Source of the DNA: an uncultured bacterium
Lineage (GTDB): Bacteria > Bacillota > Clostridia > Oscillospirales > Oscillospiraceae
Length of the DNA stretch: 64,000 bases
Direction of reading: 5' to 3'
Assembly (NCBI GenBank): GCA_946548895.1
Contig: CAMNQF010000008.1
Coordinates: forward strand, 1-64,000
Shown here: piece by piece, positions 22,611-31,909 of the stretch
Layout of the letters: the number at the start of each line of letters is the position of its first letter
Numbering within the stretch: position 1 is the first letter of the stretch
The notes under the pieces: model-generated
The model's database searches: none
Seen by the model: the letters and a program-made list of their open reading frames with translations, nothing else
What the model was told of the DNA's origin: nothing
Translations under genes and position numbers: made by a program

Positions 22611-24930
22611 AGCCCTCACCGCCGCCAACAAGAGCGAACAGGACAAGTTCACCATCCCCCGCAGCGTCCAGCAGTCCATCCCCATCAAGCGCATCTATGA
22701 GGACGGCATCTGGCTGGTGGGCCGCAAGCACAGCCGGACATGGCGGTTTTCCGACGTGAACTACGCCGCCGCGTCCGAGGACGACCAGCGCGGGATCTTC
22801 CTGTCCTACGGCGGGGTGCTGAACAGCCTGCCCACCGACGCCGCCGCCAAAGTCACCATCATCAACCGCCGCCTCAACCCCGTGGCCTTCCAGCGCGCCA
22901 TGCTGATGAAGGAGCAGGGGGACGGCCTGGACGAGTACCGCAGGGAGGCCAACGGCATCCTCACCCAGCGGGCGGCGGAGAGCAATTATCTTGTCCAGGA
23001 GAAGTACATCACCCTGTCCATCCCCCAGCGGAAGATCGAGGAATCCCGCGCCTATTTCCGGCGGGTAGACGCCAACCTGTCCAAGAGCTTCGGGCGGCTG
23101 GACAGCGGGGCCCGGCCCGTGTCCAACCATGACCGGCTCCGCATCCTCCATGACTTCTTCCGCCCCGGCGAGGAACAGTATTTCACCTTCGACCAAACCG
23201 CCGCCATCCGCCGGGGCCTGGACTTCAAAGACCTGATCTGCCCGGACGGTATGCGGTTCCGGGCAAGCTATTTTGAGATGGGGGACAAGGTGGGCCGGGT
23301 TCTGTTTTTGAAGGACTACGCCAGCTACATCAAGGACAGCATGATCTCCGCCCTGTCCGACTTCCCCCGCAGCCTTATGCTGTCCATCGACATCCTGCCC
23401 ATCCCCACCGACGAGGCCGTCAAGGAAATCCAAAGCCGGATCATGGGGATCGAGACTGACATCACCCGCTGGCAGCAGCGCCAGAACGACAAGAACAACT
23501 TCACCGCCGCCGTGCCCTACGACCTGGAACAGCTCCGGGGGGAGGCCAAGGAATTTCTGTCCGACCTCACCGAACGGGATCAGCGGATGATGTTCGCCGT
23601 GGTAACGCTGGTACATATCGCGGACAGCCTGGAACAGCTTGACGCGGACACCGACGCCCTCTTTTCCATCGGGCGGGAGCATTTGTGCCAATTCTCTGTC
23701 CTGCGCTATCAACAGGAGGACGGCTTGAACACCGTTTTGCCCTACGGCCTGCGCCGGGTAAAGGCCCTGCGCACCCTCACCACCGAGAGTACCGCCGTCC
23801 CTATGCCCTTCCGCGTCCAGGAGATACAAGACCCCGGCGGCCTGTCCTACGGGGTGAACGCCATTTCCAAAAACCTGCTGATCTGTGACCGCAAGCGGCT
23901 GATCTCCCCTCACGCCTTCTACCTGGGCGTGTCCGGCTCCGGCAAGTCGGTGGGTATGAAGGCCACCGTGAACAACGTGATCCTGTCTACCAACGACGAG
24001 GTGATCATCATTGACGCCGAGCGCGAGTACGGCCCGCTGACCCGTTCGCGGGGCGGCGTGGTGGTGGAGATTTCCCCCAACAGCCCCCACCACATCAACC
24101 CATTGGAGGTGGCGGCGGAGTACGTGGACGGGGAAAACCCCATCGCCATGAAGTCCGAGCTGATCACCAGCATTTTGGAGCAGCAGATGGGGATCGGGCG
24201 GCTGTCCGGCAGCCATAAATCCATCATTGACCGCTGCACCGCCAACGTCTATCAGGACTATTTCAACAGCCGGGGCAAGGCCCCCATGCCCCTCCTGACC
24301 GACTGGCGCAATGAGGTCATGCGGCAGGCTGACCCGGAGGCTCGTGAAATTGCCCTGGCCGCCGAGCTCATCACCGAGGGCTCTCTAAATGTGTTTGCCC
24401 ACCCCGGCAATGTGGACATGAACAACCGCATTATCACCTTCGACCTCTACGAGATGGGGGAGCAGCTTCGGCCCACCGCCCTGGTGGTGACGCTGGAGGC
24501 CATCCAGAACCGTGTCATGGAGAACCGCAAGCGTGGCAAATTCACCTGGGTGTTCCTGGATGAAGTGTATTTGTACTTCAAGTACCACTATTCCGGGGAA
24601 TTTCTGTACCGGGCCTGGAAGCGGTTCAGAAAGTACGCGGGCATCATGACCGCCGCCACCCAAAACGTGGAGGAGTGCCTGAAATCCGAAACGGCCCGGC
24701 TTATGCTGGCGAACTCTGAATTTCTGCTGCTGTTCAACCAGGCGGCCACCGACCGGGTGGAGCTGGGGCGGCTCCTGCACATCTCCGACACACAAATGGG
24801 GTACATCACCAACGCCGAGCCGGGCCACGGCCTGCTGAAAATGGGCGGCTCCCTGGTGCCCTTCGCCAATGACATCCCCAGGGACACCGAGCTTTACCGC
24901 ACGCTGTCCACCACCCCCGGCGAGAATTAA
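22603..24930 (+). CDS. virB4: VirB4/TraE-type conjugation ATPase
   Basis: 775 residues from TTG 22603 (AAAGGGG ten bases upstream; GTG 22594 is an alternative). N-terminal part LTAANKSEQDKFTIPRSVQQ, the conserved RIYEDGIWLV, Walker A GVSGSGKS near 442-449, Walker B FTWVFLDEVYLYF, and the motif AATQNVEECLKS. Energises substrate transfer and pilus assembly at the membrane with PrgI and VirB6. Full length. Confidence 0.9.
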   Translation: MIKALTAANKSEQDKFTIPRSVQQSIPIKRIYEDGIWLVGRKHSRTWRFSDVNYAAASEDDQRGIFLSYGGVLNSLPTDAAAKVTIINRRLNPVAFQRAMLMKEQGDGLDEYRREANGILTQRAAESNYLVQEKYITLSIPQRKIEESRAYFRRVDANLSKSFGRLDSGARPVSNHDRLRILHDFFRPGEEQYFTFDQTAAIRRGLDFKDLICPDGMRFRASYFEMGDKVGRVLFLKDYASYIKDSMISALSDFPRSLMLSIDILPIPTDEAVKEIQSRIMGIETDITRWQQRQNDKNNFTAAVPYDLEQLRGEAKEFLSDLTERDQRMMFAVVTLVHIADSLEQLDADTDALFSIGREHLCQFSVLRYQQEDGLNTVLPYGLRRVKALRTLTTESTAVPMPFRVQEIQDPGGLSYGVNAISKNLLICDRKRLISPHAFYLGVSGSGKSVGMKATVNNVILSTNDEVIIIDAEREYGPLTRSRGGVVVEISPNSPHHINPLEVAAEYVDGENPIAMKSELITSILEQQMGIGRLSGSHKSIIDRCTANVYQDYFNSRGKAPMPLLTDWRNEVMRQADPEAREIALAAELITEGSLNVFAHPGNVDMNNRIITFDLYEMGEQLRPTALVVTLEAIQNRVMENRKRGKFTWVFLDEVYLYFKYHYSGEFLYRAWKRFRKYAGIMTAATQNVEECLKSETARLMLANSEFLLLFNQAATDRVELGRLLHISDTQMGYITNAEPGHGLLKMGGSLVPFANDIPRDTELYRTLSTTPGEN

Positions 24931-24931
24931 A

Positions 24932-24944
24932 TCTCACCATGAGA
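24932..24944. promoter_or_regulatory. ICE palindrome copy 9
   Basis: Core TCTCA-CCA-TGAGA between the virB4 stop and the methylase ATG. As before virD4, the sequence before the ATG is TTCGAC and there is no Shine-Dalgarno site. Confidence 0.72.
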
Positions 24945-24957
24945 CACATTTTTCGAC

Positions 24958-26022
24958 ATGGGAGAAATCACGTTAGGGAGTTTATTTGACGGCATCGGCG
25001 TGTTCCCGCTGGCGGCCCGCCGCCATGGGATCGTGCCGGTTTGGGCCAGCGAAATTGTAAAGGCCCCCATCTCCATCACCCGGCGCCACTTCCCGGGCAT
25101 GGAGCATTTGGGGGACATCACCAAGCTGGACGGGGGGAAAATTCCCCCCGTCCATGTCCTTACCTTCGGCTCCCCCTGCCAAAACCTGTCCCAAATTGGC
25201 AACCGTACCGGGCTGGCCGGGGTAAAATCAAGCCTGTTTTTTCAAGCAATCAGGATCATAAAAGAAATGAGGGATGCAACTGACGGACAATTTCCAGCAA
25301 TCGCTGTTTGGGAGAACGTCATGGGAAGCCTTTCTTCAAATAACCGGCTGGACTATGCGGAAGTGCTCCGGGCGTTCACAGACACCGCAATTCCAATTCC
25401 TCGATCTGGAGTGTGGGCCCACGCCGGAATGGTGCGAGGCCCTGGGATTGACCTGTGCTGGCGGCTTATGGACGCCCAATATTGGGCAATCCCCCGGCTG
25501 GCACGACGGCAGCGTATCTTCCTCGTGGCCGGTTTTGGAGGGCGGCGTACTCACGAAATACTGTTTAAGCCCCGCCCAATGTTCCAAGTATCTCCGGCTG
25601 GCGGAGAAGGCGGGGTGCCCGCCGCCCAGGTTCATCGAGGCCCTGTTATTGAAACAGGGGGGCGTGTACCCATCGTCCGGCCTTTCCAGCTTTTCCGAAT
25701 GAGGGGGGCGGCCAATGACCGCTACCACGTCCAGTTCCGGGACAGCTTCGGCTTTCTGGACGATCCCTTCCCCACGCTGCTGGCCGGGACGGTTTACCCC
25801 TTCGCGTTCTACTTTGCCGACGATCCTTTGGGGGGCTGTGTGCGTTTCCCCTCGGAGCTGGAATGTGAACGGCTGATGGGCCTGCCTGACGGGTGGACGA
25901 AATACGGCGCGGAGGGGGAGGAGATCAGCCCAGGCCAGCGTTACCGCGCGTTAGGGAACGCCATCGCCCTGCCCTGCGCGGACTACATCATGGCGGGGAT
26001 CAAGGAAGTGCTTGACCCATGA
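24958..26022 (+). CDS. C5-cytosine DNA methyltransferase (Dcm family)
   Basis: 354 residues. Motif I LGSLFDGIGVFPLAA, motif IV GSPCQNLSQIG with catalytic Cys near 74, motif VI VWENVMGS, motif VIII RRQRIFLVAGF and motif X YRALGNAIALPCADYI are all present, so it should be active. It is likely a solitary methylase that protects ICE DNA from host restriction. Its middle third overlaps another long open frame (25274-25702) in the +1 frame that itself looks like a known small phage/ICE protein. Confidence 0.88.
   Translation: MGEITLGSLFDGIGVFPLAARRHGIVPVWASEIVKAPISITRRHFPGMEHLGDITKLDGGKIPPVHVLTFGSPCQNLSQIGNRTGLAGVKSSLFFQAIRIIKEMRDATDGQFPAIAVWENVMGSLSSNNRLDYAEVLRAFTDTAIPIPRSGVWAHAGMVRGPGIDLCWRLMDAQYWAIPRLARRQRIFLVAGFGGRRTHEILFKPRPMFQVSPAGGEGGVPAAQVHRGPVIETGGRVPIVRPFQLFRMRGAANDRYHVQFRDSFGFLDDPFPTLLAGTVYPFAFYFADDPLGGCVRFPSELECERLMGLPDGWTKYGAEGEEISPGQRYRALGNAIALPCADYIMAGIKEVLDP
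25274..25702 (+). CDS. Possible overlapping gene nested in the C5 methylase
   Basis: 142 residues in the +1 frame of the methylase gene: MQLTDNFQQSLFGRTSWEAF, SQTPQFQFLDLECGPTPEW, WTPNIGQSPGWHDG, VLTKYCLSPAQCSKYLRLAEK and a hydrophobic FIEALLLKQ. From memory this pattern (QTP-F--L-L---TPEW ... KYxLS-xAC-xxLRxAEKxG) matches small proteins annotated beside phage cytosine methylases. No good SD precedes ATG 25274. Function unknown. Confidence 0.45.
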   Translation: MQLTDNFQQSLFGRTSWEAFLQITGWTMRKCSGRSQTPQFQFLDLECGPTPEWCEALGLTCAGGLWTPNIGQSPGWHDGSVSSSWPVLEGGVLTKYCLSPAQCSKYLRLAEKAGCPPPRFIEALLLKQGGVYPSSGLSSFSE

Positions 26023-26026
26023 ATCC

Positions 26027-26064
26027 GGGGCGCGTCCGCCATGGGCGCGCCCCGCTGCTTTTTT
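26027..26064 (+). terminator. Terminator after the C5 methylase
   Basis: GGGGCGCG/CGCGCCCC stem (26027-26034 with 26046-26053), then GCTGC and six T. The SD AGGAGG of the next gene follows at once. Confidence 0.65.
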
Positions 26065-26078
26065 AGGAGGGAAACACC

Positions 26079-28127
26079 ATGCCCAAAATAAAGGAACGGA
26101 ACCAAACCGAGAAAATAAAAGGCAAAAAGAAGGGCGGCAGGCCCGCCCAGGCCAGCGCACGCCGCGTTATGACGGCCAAGCTGAAAAAGGAGCTGGCCCA
26201 GCGGAAACAGGGCGGGGGCCATCCCGCCGCCGAGATACCCCGTGATAATTTCACTGACATCACCGACGTTTCCACCAACACCACCGGCTCCGCCAGTGCC
26301 AGCAGCAGCACCGGGGCCGTGGAGCAGGTGGAGCAGACCACCCAGGCCGCCGCCGTTGACGCGGGCAGGTTTGCCAAGCGGGGCGTGTCCCTGGCTGTGT
26401 CCAAGACCAAGCGGAAGCGCCGAGAGATCAAGGAGCGGCGGCGCCAGCCGGACGCCCAGGGCCAGCCCCCGGACATACCGACCCCGGCCCCCGGCATCCA
26501 TGGTAATGATACGCCGCCTGCATCCGACGCCCGCTATGGGCGGATAGCGGACGGGAGTACGGCTCCCCCAGCCCCTATACCGGGGGACCGTATGCGCCAG
26601 CGGGCAGTAGACCAGCGGAAGGAACAGCTTAGCCACCCCAAGGTGGGCACAGCGTTCCAAGGGGAGGCCCCGGCCTGCCCCCATTACGGCGGGCCCCCGC
26701 CTGCCCCTGGCCCTGTCACCCCAAATCCCCCCACCGGGGCTCGATCTATCCATCAATCAATCAAGGAGCGCCCCAGGCGCTCCGCTGTGCTGAAAGAGAA
26801 ACCCCAAGCTGGGGCCATCCGGCCCAAGACCCGCCAAGCGGTGGAACAGGCCGCCCGGACACGGGCGGCCCCCGCCAGCACCCCCGGCCCCGCAGGGAAG
26901 AAGGCCGCCGCCAAGGGATTCACTGACCGGGCCCGGAAGAAGGCCCAGCGGGAGGCCCAGCGCGGTATGCTCCAGAAATCCAGGCAGACGGCCCAGGCCG
27001 CCGCCGACCTGTCCAAGCGGGCGGCCCAGGCCACGGTGAAGGCGGTGAAGGAGCTGATCGGCGCATTGTCCGCCCTGGTGGGCGGGGGCACCCTGGCCGC
27101 CGCCATGTGCGTCATCTTCCTGGTGGCCGCTGTGATCGCATCCCCCTTCGGCATCCTCTTTGCCAACGAGCCATCCCCTGGGGCGGTGCCGCTGGCCGCC
27201 GCCGTGAATCAGATCAACATGGAGCTGTCCGACAAGCTGGCCGCCCTGCAAGCCGGGACCTACAGCGCCATCGACATCCAGGGCGCGGCCCCGGACTGGC
27301 GGGAGGTGGCGGCGGTATTCGCCTGCAAGACCGCCATGGGGGCGGACAGCGTGGACGTGGCCGCCCTGACCCCGGACAGGGTAGAGCGGCTAAAGGCCGT
27401 CTTTTGGGATATGTGCGCCCTTTCGTCCAGCGTAGAAACCATCGACCACCCGGCCACGGACGATACAGAAGCATGGACGGAGAGGAAGCTGCATATCACC
27501 ATCACCCCCAAGAGCGCGGACGATATGCGGATGGCCTATGCGTTTTCCGCCGACCAAAACAGCACTTTAACGGAGCTGCTGGACGAGCTGGACGTGATCG
27601 GCGGCCTGCTGGCGAACCTGGGCATATCAGACGAGAGGGTGATAGAAGTGCTTCAGCGTTTGCCGGACGACCTCTCCCCGGAGCGGCGGGCCGTGGTGGA
27701 AACCGCTTGTAAGCTGGTGGGCAAGGTAAACTACTTTTGGGGCGGCAAGAGCAGCGCCATCGGCTGGGACCCCCGCTGGGGCACGCTGATGAAAGTTACC
27801 TCGCCAGGAAACGACACCAGCGGCACCTACCGGCCCTTCGGCCTGGACTGTTCCGGGTTCCTGGACTGGGTGCTGAAAAATGTTGGCCTGCCCAGCGATG
27901 GGCATTGGTACATCGGCAGAAATTTGACAGCGGTATCTACCGCCAACGCCAAGCCGGGGGATTTTGCGCTTTACCCGGATTCGTCCCATATCGGCATGGT
28001 GGTGGGCCGTAACGAGGCGGGGAAGCTGCTGGTGTGTCACTGTGCCAGCGGGCAGAATAACATCGTGATCACTGAGTTTTCCGCCTCCGGCTTTACCGCT
28101 GTGGGCAAGCTGTCCTTCATGGACTGA
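26079..28127 (+). CDS. Membrane-anchored NlpC/P60 peptidoglycan hydrolase
   Basis: 682 residues. A long basic, low-complexity cytoplasmic N-terminus (1-320, many KRK/QAQ runs), one membrane helix at about 327-361 (GTLAAAMCVIFLVAAVIASPFG), then an extracellular part with a helical domain and a C-terminal NlpC/P60 domain: FGLDCSGFLDWV with catalytic Cys near 591 and SSHIGMVVG with His near 637. This is the VirB1-like wall hydrolase that opens peptidoglycan for the transfer channel, last gene of the transfer run. Such proteins in ICEs share this layout. Confidence 0.85.
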   Translation: MPKIKERNQTEKIKGKKKGGRPAQASARRVMTAKLKKELAQRKQGGGHPAAEIPRDNFTDITDVSTNTTGSASASSSTGAVEQVEQTTQAAAVDAGRFAKRGVSLAVSKTKRKRREIKERRRQPDAQGQPPDIPTPAPGIHGNDTPPASDARYGRIADGSTAPPAPIPGDRMRQRAVDQRKEQLSHPKVGTAFQGEAPACPHYGGPPPAPGPVTPNPPTGARSIHQSIKERPRRSAVLKEKPQAGAIRPKTRQAVEQAARTRAAPASTPGPAGKKAAAKGFTDRARKKAQREAQRGMLQKSRQTAQAAADLSKRAAQATVKAVKELIGALSALVGGGTLAAAMCVIFLVAAVIASPFGILFANEPSPGAVPLAAAVNQINMELSDKLAALQAGTYSAIDIQGAAPDWREVAAVFACKTAMGADSVDVAALTPDRVERLKAVFWDMCALSSSVETIDHPATDDTEAWTERKLHITITPKSADDMRMAYAFSADQNSTLTELLDELDVIGGLLANLGISDERVIEVLQRLPDDLSPERRAVVETACKLVGKVNYFWGGKSSAIGWDPRWGTLMKVTSPGNDTSGTYRPFGLDCSGFLDWVLKNVGLPSDGHWYIGRNLTAVSTANAKPGDFALYPDSSHIGMVVGRNEAGKLLVCHCASGQNNIVITEFSASGFTAVGKLSFMD

Positions 28128-28135
28128 AAAATAAA

Positions 28136-28148
28136 TCTCACGGTGAGA
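28136..28148. promoter_or_regulatory. ICE palindrome copy 10
   Basis: Core TCTCA-CGG-TGAGA, nine bases after the NlpC/P60 stop codon, right flank CGCGATTTTTT. A promoter -35 (TTGACG) starts ten bases downstream. The rest of the 28,128-28,449 gap holds promoters only. Confidence 0.68.
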
Positions 28149-28157
28149 CGCGATTTT

Positions 28158-28186
28158 TTGACGCAAATTCGGTTGTGCGCTAATAT
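28158..28186 (+). promoter_or_regulatory. Sigma-A promoter upstream of the cargo block
   Basis: TTGACG, 17 bases, TAATAT, directly after palindrome copy 10, so the palindrome could act as its operator. No convincing gene starts within 250 bases; the first supported one is at 28450. Confidence 0.6.
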
Positions 28187-28385
28187 AAAGACAACAGAAC
28201 TTGTAGCCATTTATAAACGTGTAATTTGGAAATGAGACAAAACAATGATAGTATGGCATTACGTAGATAGCTTGACAGATAACATGAATCTTAGCAGGGT
28301 TACCGGCTTAAAAATTTACTCCAAAATTCTGTCAAACACATACCAACGGTATAATTATTTCCATTCAAAATATACGGGTTGTGTG

Positions 28386-28414
28386 TTCCATAGGCAAAAA
28401 ATAAAGGCTATAAT
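28386..28414 (+). promoter_or_regulatory. Promoter for the XRE-TPR regulator
   Basis: A perfect TATAAT (28409-28414) with a weak -35 TTCCAT 17 bases upstream. The predicted start is about 30 bases before the ATG at 28450. Confidence 0.55.
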
Positions 28415-28449
28415 TATAGAAAAGGCTATCTGGGGAAGGTGGACATAAT

Positions 28450-29517
28450 ATGCAGCTATCCGAGAACATCCGAACTTTCAGAAAAGAACGCTCTTTGACA
28501 CAGGAGCAGTTAGCGCAAGCACTTGGCCTTACTACTGGCGCGATATATAAATGGGAGGCCGGACTGTCTACGCCAGATGTCGGTTTAATCATGGAACTTG
28601 CCGATTTATTTGATACCTCCGTTGATGTCCTTCTCGGCTACAAGGTGAGGAGCAACAAACAAGAAGTAGCGGCGGAACGATTGAAAGACTTTTTGTACCG
28701 CAAGGACGAGCGCGGGCTTGCCGAGGCGGACAAGTTGCTGATTCGTTATCCAAACTGTTTTGAAATTGTTTATCGAAGCGCAGATTTGTACTGGGTATTT
28801 GGCTTCATGCGCCATGATAAAAAATTATTGCTGCGCTCCATTGAGTTGATGGAACGTGCGTGTCTCCTAATCAGCCAGAATACCGACCCCGAAATCAGCG
28901 AGGTTTCCATTCACTACAGCATTGCAAGAGCCTATTCTGCCATAGGAGAGGACGAAAAAGCAGCTAACCTTTTTAAGAGAAATAATCCTCATGGCATCCA
29001 TGATGATTTCATCGGCTATACTTTGGGGACGGCCTGCGATTGTCCTGATGAAGCAACTTACTATCTGTCCAGGGCACTTCTGCGCTGTATATCATCGCTG
29101 ATTCGCATTACGATTGGGTATTTCAAGGTCTACATTCAGAAAGAGGATTTCATCTCTGCTGCCGATATTGTCCAACTGGCCTTGCACTTTTTCTCGGAAC
29201 TGAGGGAACCCGGTCAAAACAGTTATCTGGACAAAACAAGCACTCAGCTTTACGTTTATCTGGCCCAGGCGCAGGTTGGACTTGGCAACATGGGTGGGGC
29301 AAAGGAATCACTCCGCATGGCAAAAACTATGGCAAATCAATTTGATCTGGCGCCAGATCACAATGGAAGTGGTCTGCGTTTCGCTTTCTCAAACAAGCGG
29401 GTTACTGCTTTTGATGATATGGGAGATACCGCCACAGAAGCTATTTTGAATGTGCTTAAAACTTGCAAAAATGAAACGCTCACAGCATTATGGTACGAAA
29501 TTACGGAGGATGAATAA
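28450..29517 (+). CDS. XRE-family regulator with TPR-like C-terminus
   Basis: 355 residues. N-terminal Cro/C1 helix-turn-helix (LTQEQLAQALGLTTGAIYKWE, then LADLFDTSVDVLLGYK). The remaining 280 residues are helical with repeat-like pairs (SIHYSIARAYSAIGEDEKA, LYVYLAQAQVGLGNMGGA), as in peptide-responsive or TPR-linked regulators. The MFS exporter follows 20 bases downstream and is the likely target. The gene is clearly more AT-rich than the transfer genes, which marks it as acquired cargo. Confidence 0.75.
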   Translation: MQLSENIRTFRKERSLTQEQLAQALGLTTGAIYKWEAGLSTPDVGLIMELADLFDTSVDVLLGYKVRSNKQEVAAERLKDFLYRKDERGLAEADKLLIRYPNCFEIVYRSADLYWVFGFMRHDKKLLLRSIELMERACLLISQNTDPEISEVSIHYSIARAYSAIGEDEKAANLFKRNNPHGIHDDFIGYTLGTACDCPDEATYYLSRALLRCISSLIRITIGYFKVYIQKEDFISAADIVQLALHFFSELREPGQNSYLDKTSTQLYVYLAQAQVGLGNMGGAKESLRMAKTMANQFDLAPDHNGSGLRFAFSNKRVTAFDDMGDTATEAILNVLKTCKNETLTALWYEITEDE

Positions 29518-29537
29518 AGGGAGGATGATACAGATAA

Positions 29538-30770
29538 ATGGGCATAAATAATAGAGTTCTATTTCTATTCAGTAAAGGTATATCACATATCGGCACAAAA
29601 CTGTTTACGTTTGCCCTGAGCTGGTACATCCTATCTCAAACAGGCTCCGGGTTGAGTTTCAGCATATCGCTGCTCGTAAACTATCTGCCGCAAATTGCGT
29701 TGTCATTATTTGCAGGGAATCTCAGCGACAAGACATCCCACCCCAACCGCATCTTGGTTTTGTGTGATGTGGCAAGTGCTATTGTCTGCTGCCTGCCGCT
29801 TTTCCACCTTGGCCTTGTGTCCATATACTGCACCATCTTTTTGCTGTCTGCTATCTCGGCTGTTTTCAATAATGTCATTGACACACACCTTATCAATCTG
29901 GATGGGGTGGACAATGCGGGAATGCTGAAAAAGCTGACATCGTCCGCACAGTTTATTACATCAGGGGTAAATATTGCAGCTCCTTCTGTTGGCGGTATTC
30001 TGATCCGCCTGCTTCCCATCCAGATGTTTGCTGTCATTAACATTGTCTCGTTCCTACTATCCGCACTTGGGGAAATATGGCTCAAATACAGGCAGCGCCG
30101 AACGGGGAACAACGCCCGGAACGCTGGGATGGCTCAAAGGGACGGAAGGGCTGTACTCTCTTATATGTTCGGCCAGAAAAAGCTGTGGACGTTCTTCATT
30201 GCCGACAGCCTGGGCAACTTTTGTTTCAGCGCCGGTGTCAACGTGGCTTTACCGCTCATCGTTACCACAACGCTGGGGATTTCCTCCAGCGGTTATGGCT
30301 TGATTTCCAGCAGCATTGCGGTTGGGTCGGTACTGTGCGCGATGTGGCGGACAAAGAATCCTGGTGACAGTCGGCTCCAATATCCATTTTTGCAGTTGGG
30401 GATGATTGGAGGCTGTATGCTGATCCTGGCGCTGATGGCCTGCCTGCCCTATCAAGGCGCTTGGGTCGTAGCGGTGCTTTGTGTTGTTATGTTCGCCGTG
30501 GGCTGGCTGTCGGTGGACATCAATATCAAAGCAAAGACGACAATACAGCTTTTCGTCGATCCTGACTATCTGGGGAAAGTTCTGGGCATATCAACATCCA
30601 TATCGTTTATTTTAATTCCTCTATCATTGGTCATTGCGGGAGGAATGACAGAAATCCTGCCCGCTTTTGTTTTGCCAATGTTGAATGGAATAGTGTTGAT
30701 CATCGTCCTCGGTATTTTGTGGTTTGCGGAATACAAAGCGGGAAGTGAGGTTACTGACCACAGCCTATAA
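29538..30770 (+). CDS. MFS efflux transporter
   Basis: 410 residues with about 12 hydrophobic helices, starting MGINNRVLFLFSKGISHIGT and including LSLFAGNLSDK at the loop 2-3 position. Resembles the macrolide-efflux/enterobactin-exporter branch of MFS. Substrate not assignable. Co-transcribed with the XRE-TPR regulator upstream, which suggests induced export of a drug or peptide. AT-rich cargo. Confidence 0.75.
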   Translation: MGINNRVLFLFSKGISHIGTKLFTFALSWYILSQTGSGLSFSISLLVNYLPQIALSLFAGNLSDKTSHPNRILVLCDVASAIVCCLPLFHLGLVSIYCTIFLLSAISAVFNNVIDTHLINLDGVDNAGMLKKLTSSAQFITSGVNIAAPSVGGILIRLLPIQMFAVINIVSFLLSALGEIWLKYRQRRTGNNARNAGMAQRDGRAVLSYMFGQKKLWTFFIADSLGNFCFSAGVNVALPLIVTTTLGISSSGYGLISSSIAVGSVLCAMWRTKNPGDSRLQYPFLQLGMIGGCMLILALMACLPYQGAWVVAVLCVVMFAVGWLSVDINIKAKTTIQLFVDPDYLGKVLGISTSISFILIPLSLVIAGGMTEILPAFVLPMLNGIVLIIVLGILWFAEYKAGSEVTDHSL

Positions 30771-30793
30771 ACAAATTCTGCAATGTTGGGAAC

Positions 30794-31240
30794 ATGTTAA
30801 GAACTTCAAATATCAATCAGAACCGGGACATTGACCCTGATGGCTTGATTGCGCTGAAAACCTATATGCGGGCTTATGCACAGCTGGCGGTGAACGCCAG
30901 AAAAGGGATAGAGAGCTACTACGTCGAGGCCCATGCGGAGAACAGCGCCTATCCGTTTTTGGAGGGGCTGGAGCATATCGCGGAAAAGTATAAGCGCCCC
31001 GATTCCGGCATCTTCCGTTCAGATTTGACCCAGGCGCAACGGGATATGGCCTACCGTCAGGAACGGGCTTTGCTTACCGGCGCTCGGCTGACCCTGTTTG
31101 ACCCCTATGCACTGGCCTCTATTGGCGGTGTGCAGACAGCCCAGGCATCCCACCAAAGCGCAATGCAGGCGGTTCTGAAACAAATGAATGAACTGCGGAA
31201 TCAGTTGAATGATGTGAAAGAAGGGAAAGAGAATGATTGA
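30794..31240 (+). CDS. Unrecognised cargo protein A
   Basis: 148 residues, no signal peptide or membrane helix, rich in Ala/Gln with a predicted coiled C-terminus (SAMQAVLKQMNELRNQLNDVK). I do not recognise the family. It lies 23 bases after the MFS gene and overlaps the next gene by 8 bases, so A, B and C are probably one operon. No good SD is visible before ATG 30794. Confidence 0.55.
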   Translation: MLRTSNINQNRDIDPDGLIALKTYMRAYAQLAVNARKGIESYYVEAHAENSAYPFLEGLEHIAEKYKRPDSGIFRSDLTQAQRDMAYRQERALLTGARLTLFDPYALASIGGVQTAQASHQSAMQAVLKQMNELRNQLNDVKEGKEND

Positions 31241-31877
31241 TTTTTTGTCAAGCAGGACTGATACGCCGATCCAATGGGGGAAAAGCTCTAAAATCCAATA
31301 CACCGAAAAGACCGCAAAAAGCGCAATGACTGACGGTTTTGTTGAACGGGTCAAGTCACTGGCAAAGGAAGATGCCCAAAAGGGCATTTATATGGACAAG
31401 GGATATCTCCAACTCCAGCACAGTCAGATGAAGCAGTATGTTTCTCCTGACCGCTCCGGCCCTATGTCCCAAGCCACACAGGTTCTTCAAGTGGTGGCAA
31501 AAGAGGATGATCCCCAACTTGAACTGCTCAATAGCCTATTGAAGCGGCTTTCTGGAAGAATCCAGCACAAAGATGGACAAACCCTTGTGTCCCTGGGTAA
31601 GATGTCAGGAGACTGCTTCGGGAAAATTCATCATAACTCCAGCGGCCAGACTGCCGATATCTACGCCCCCAACGGTGAAACTATTGCCAGCTACAACAGC
31701 AATGGAGGGGGATGGACTGTCATACAGACACAGGAAGAATTGAAGTTCCAAGGAGAGGCGGACGCGGTTTACGCACAGGCATTTAGGGAGGCACGGGCGG
31801 AGCTGGCCGCCACCCAGCAGACAGCAGCCCTGGTGCAAGGTAGCGGTGAGACTGCCGGTTTTGATGTGCAGGCCTGA
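31233..31877 (+). CDS. Unrecognised cargo protein B
   Basis: 214 residues, soluble, starting MIDFLSSRTDTPIQWGKSSK (SD AAAGGGA). Middle region has DIYAPNGETIASYNSNGGGW, like a beta-rich domain, and the C-terminus is Ala-rich. No family recognised. Its start overlaps the end of gene A, and gene C follows after 32 bases. GC is between that of the AT-rich cargo and the transfer genes. Confidence 0.6.
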   Translation: MIDFLSSRTDTPIQWGKSSKIQYTEKTAKSAMTDGFVERVKSLAKEDAQKGIYMDKGYLQLQHSQMKQYVSPDRSGPMSQATQVLQVVAKEDDPQLELLNSLLKRLSGRIQHKDGQTLVSLGKMSGDCFGKIHHNSSGQTADIYAPNGETIASYNSNGGGWTVIQTQEELKFQGEADAVYAQAFREARAELAATQQTAALVQGSGETAGFDVQA

Positions 31878-31909
31878 TAATAAATTTTCGCCATGGGAGG
31901 AATAGGCAA

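Noticed and set aside
28245-28448. 67-codon frame before the XRE-TPR gene
   Set aside because: No SD, AT-rich random composition, and the promoter for the next gene lies inside it.
31878-31898. AATAAATTTTCGCCATGGGAGG, similar to the ICE palindrome flank
   Set aside because: The TGAGA arm is missing and an SD explains the sequence; not counted as a twelfth copy.
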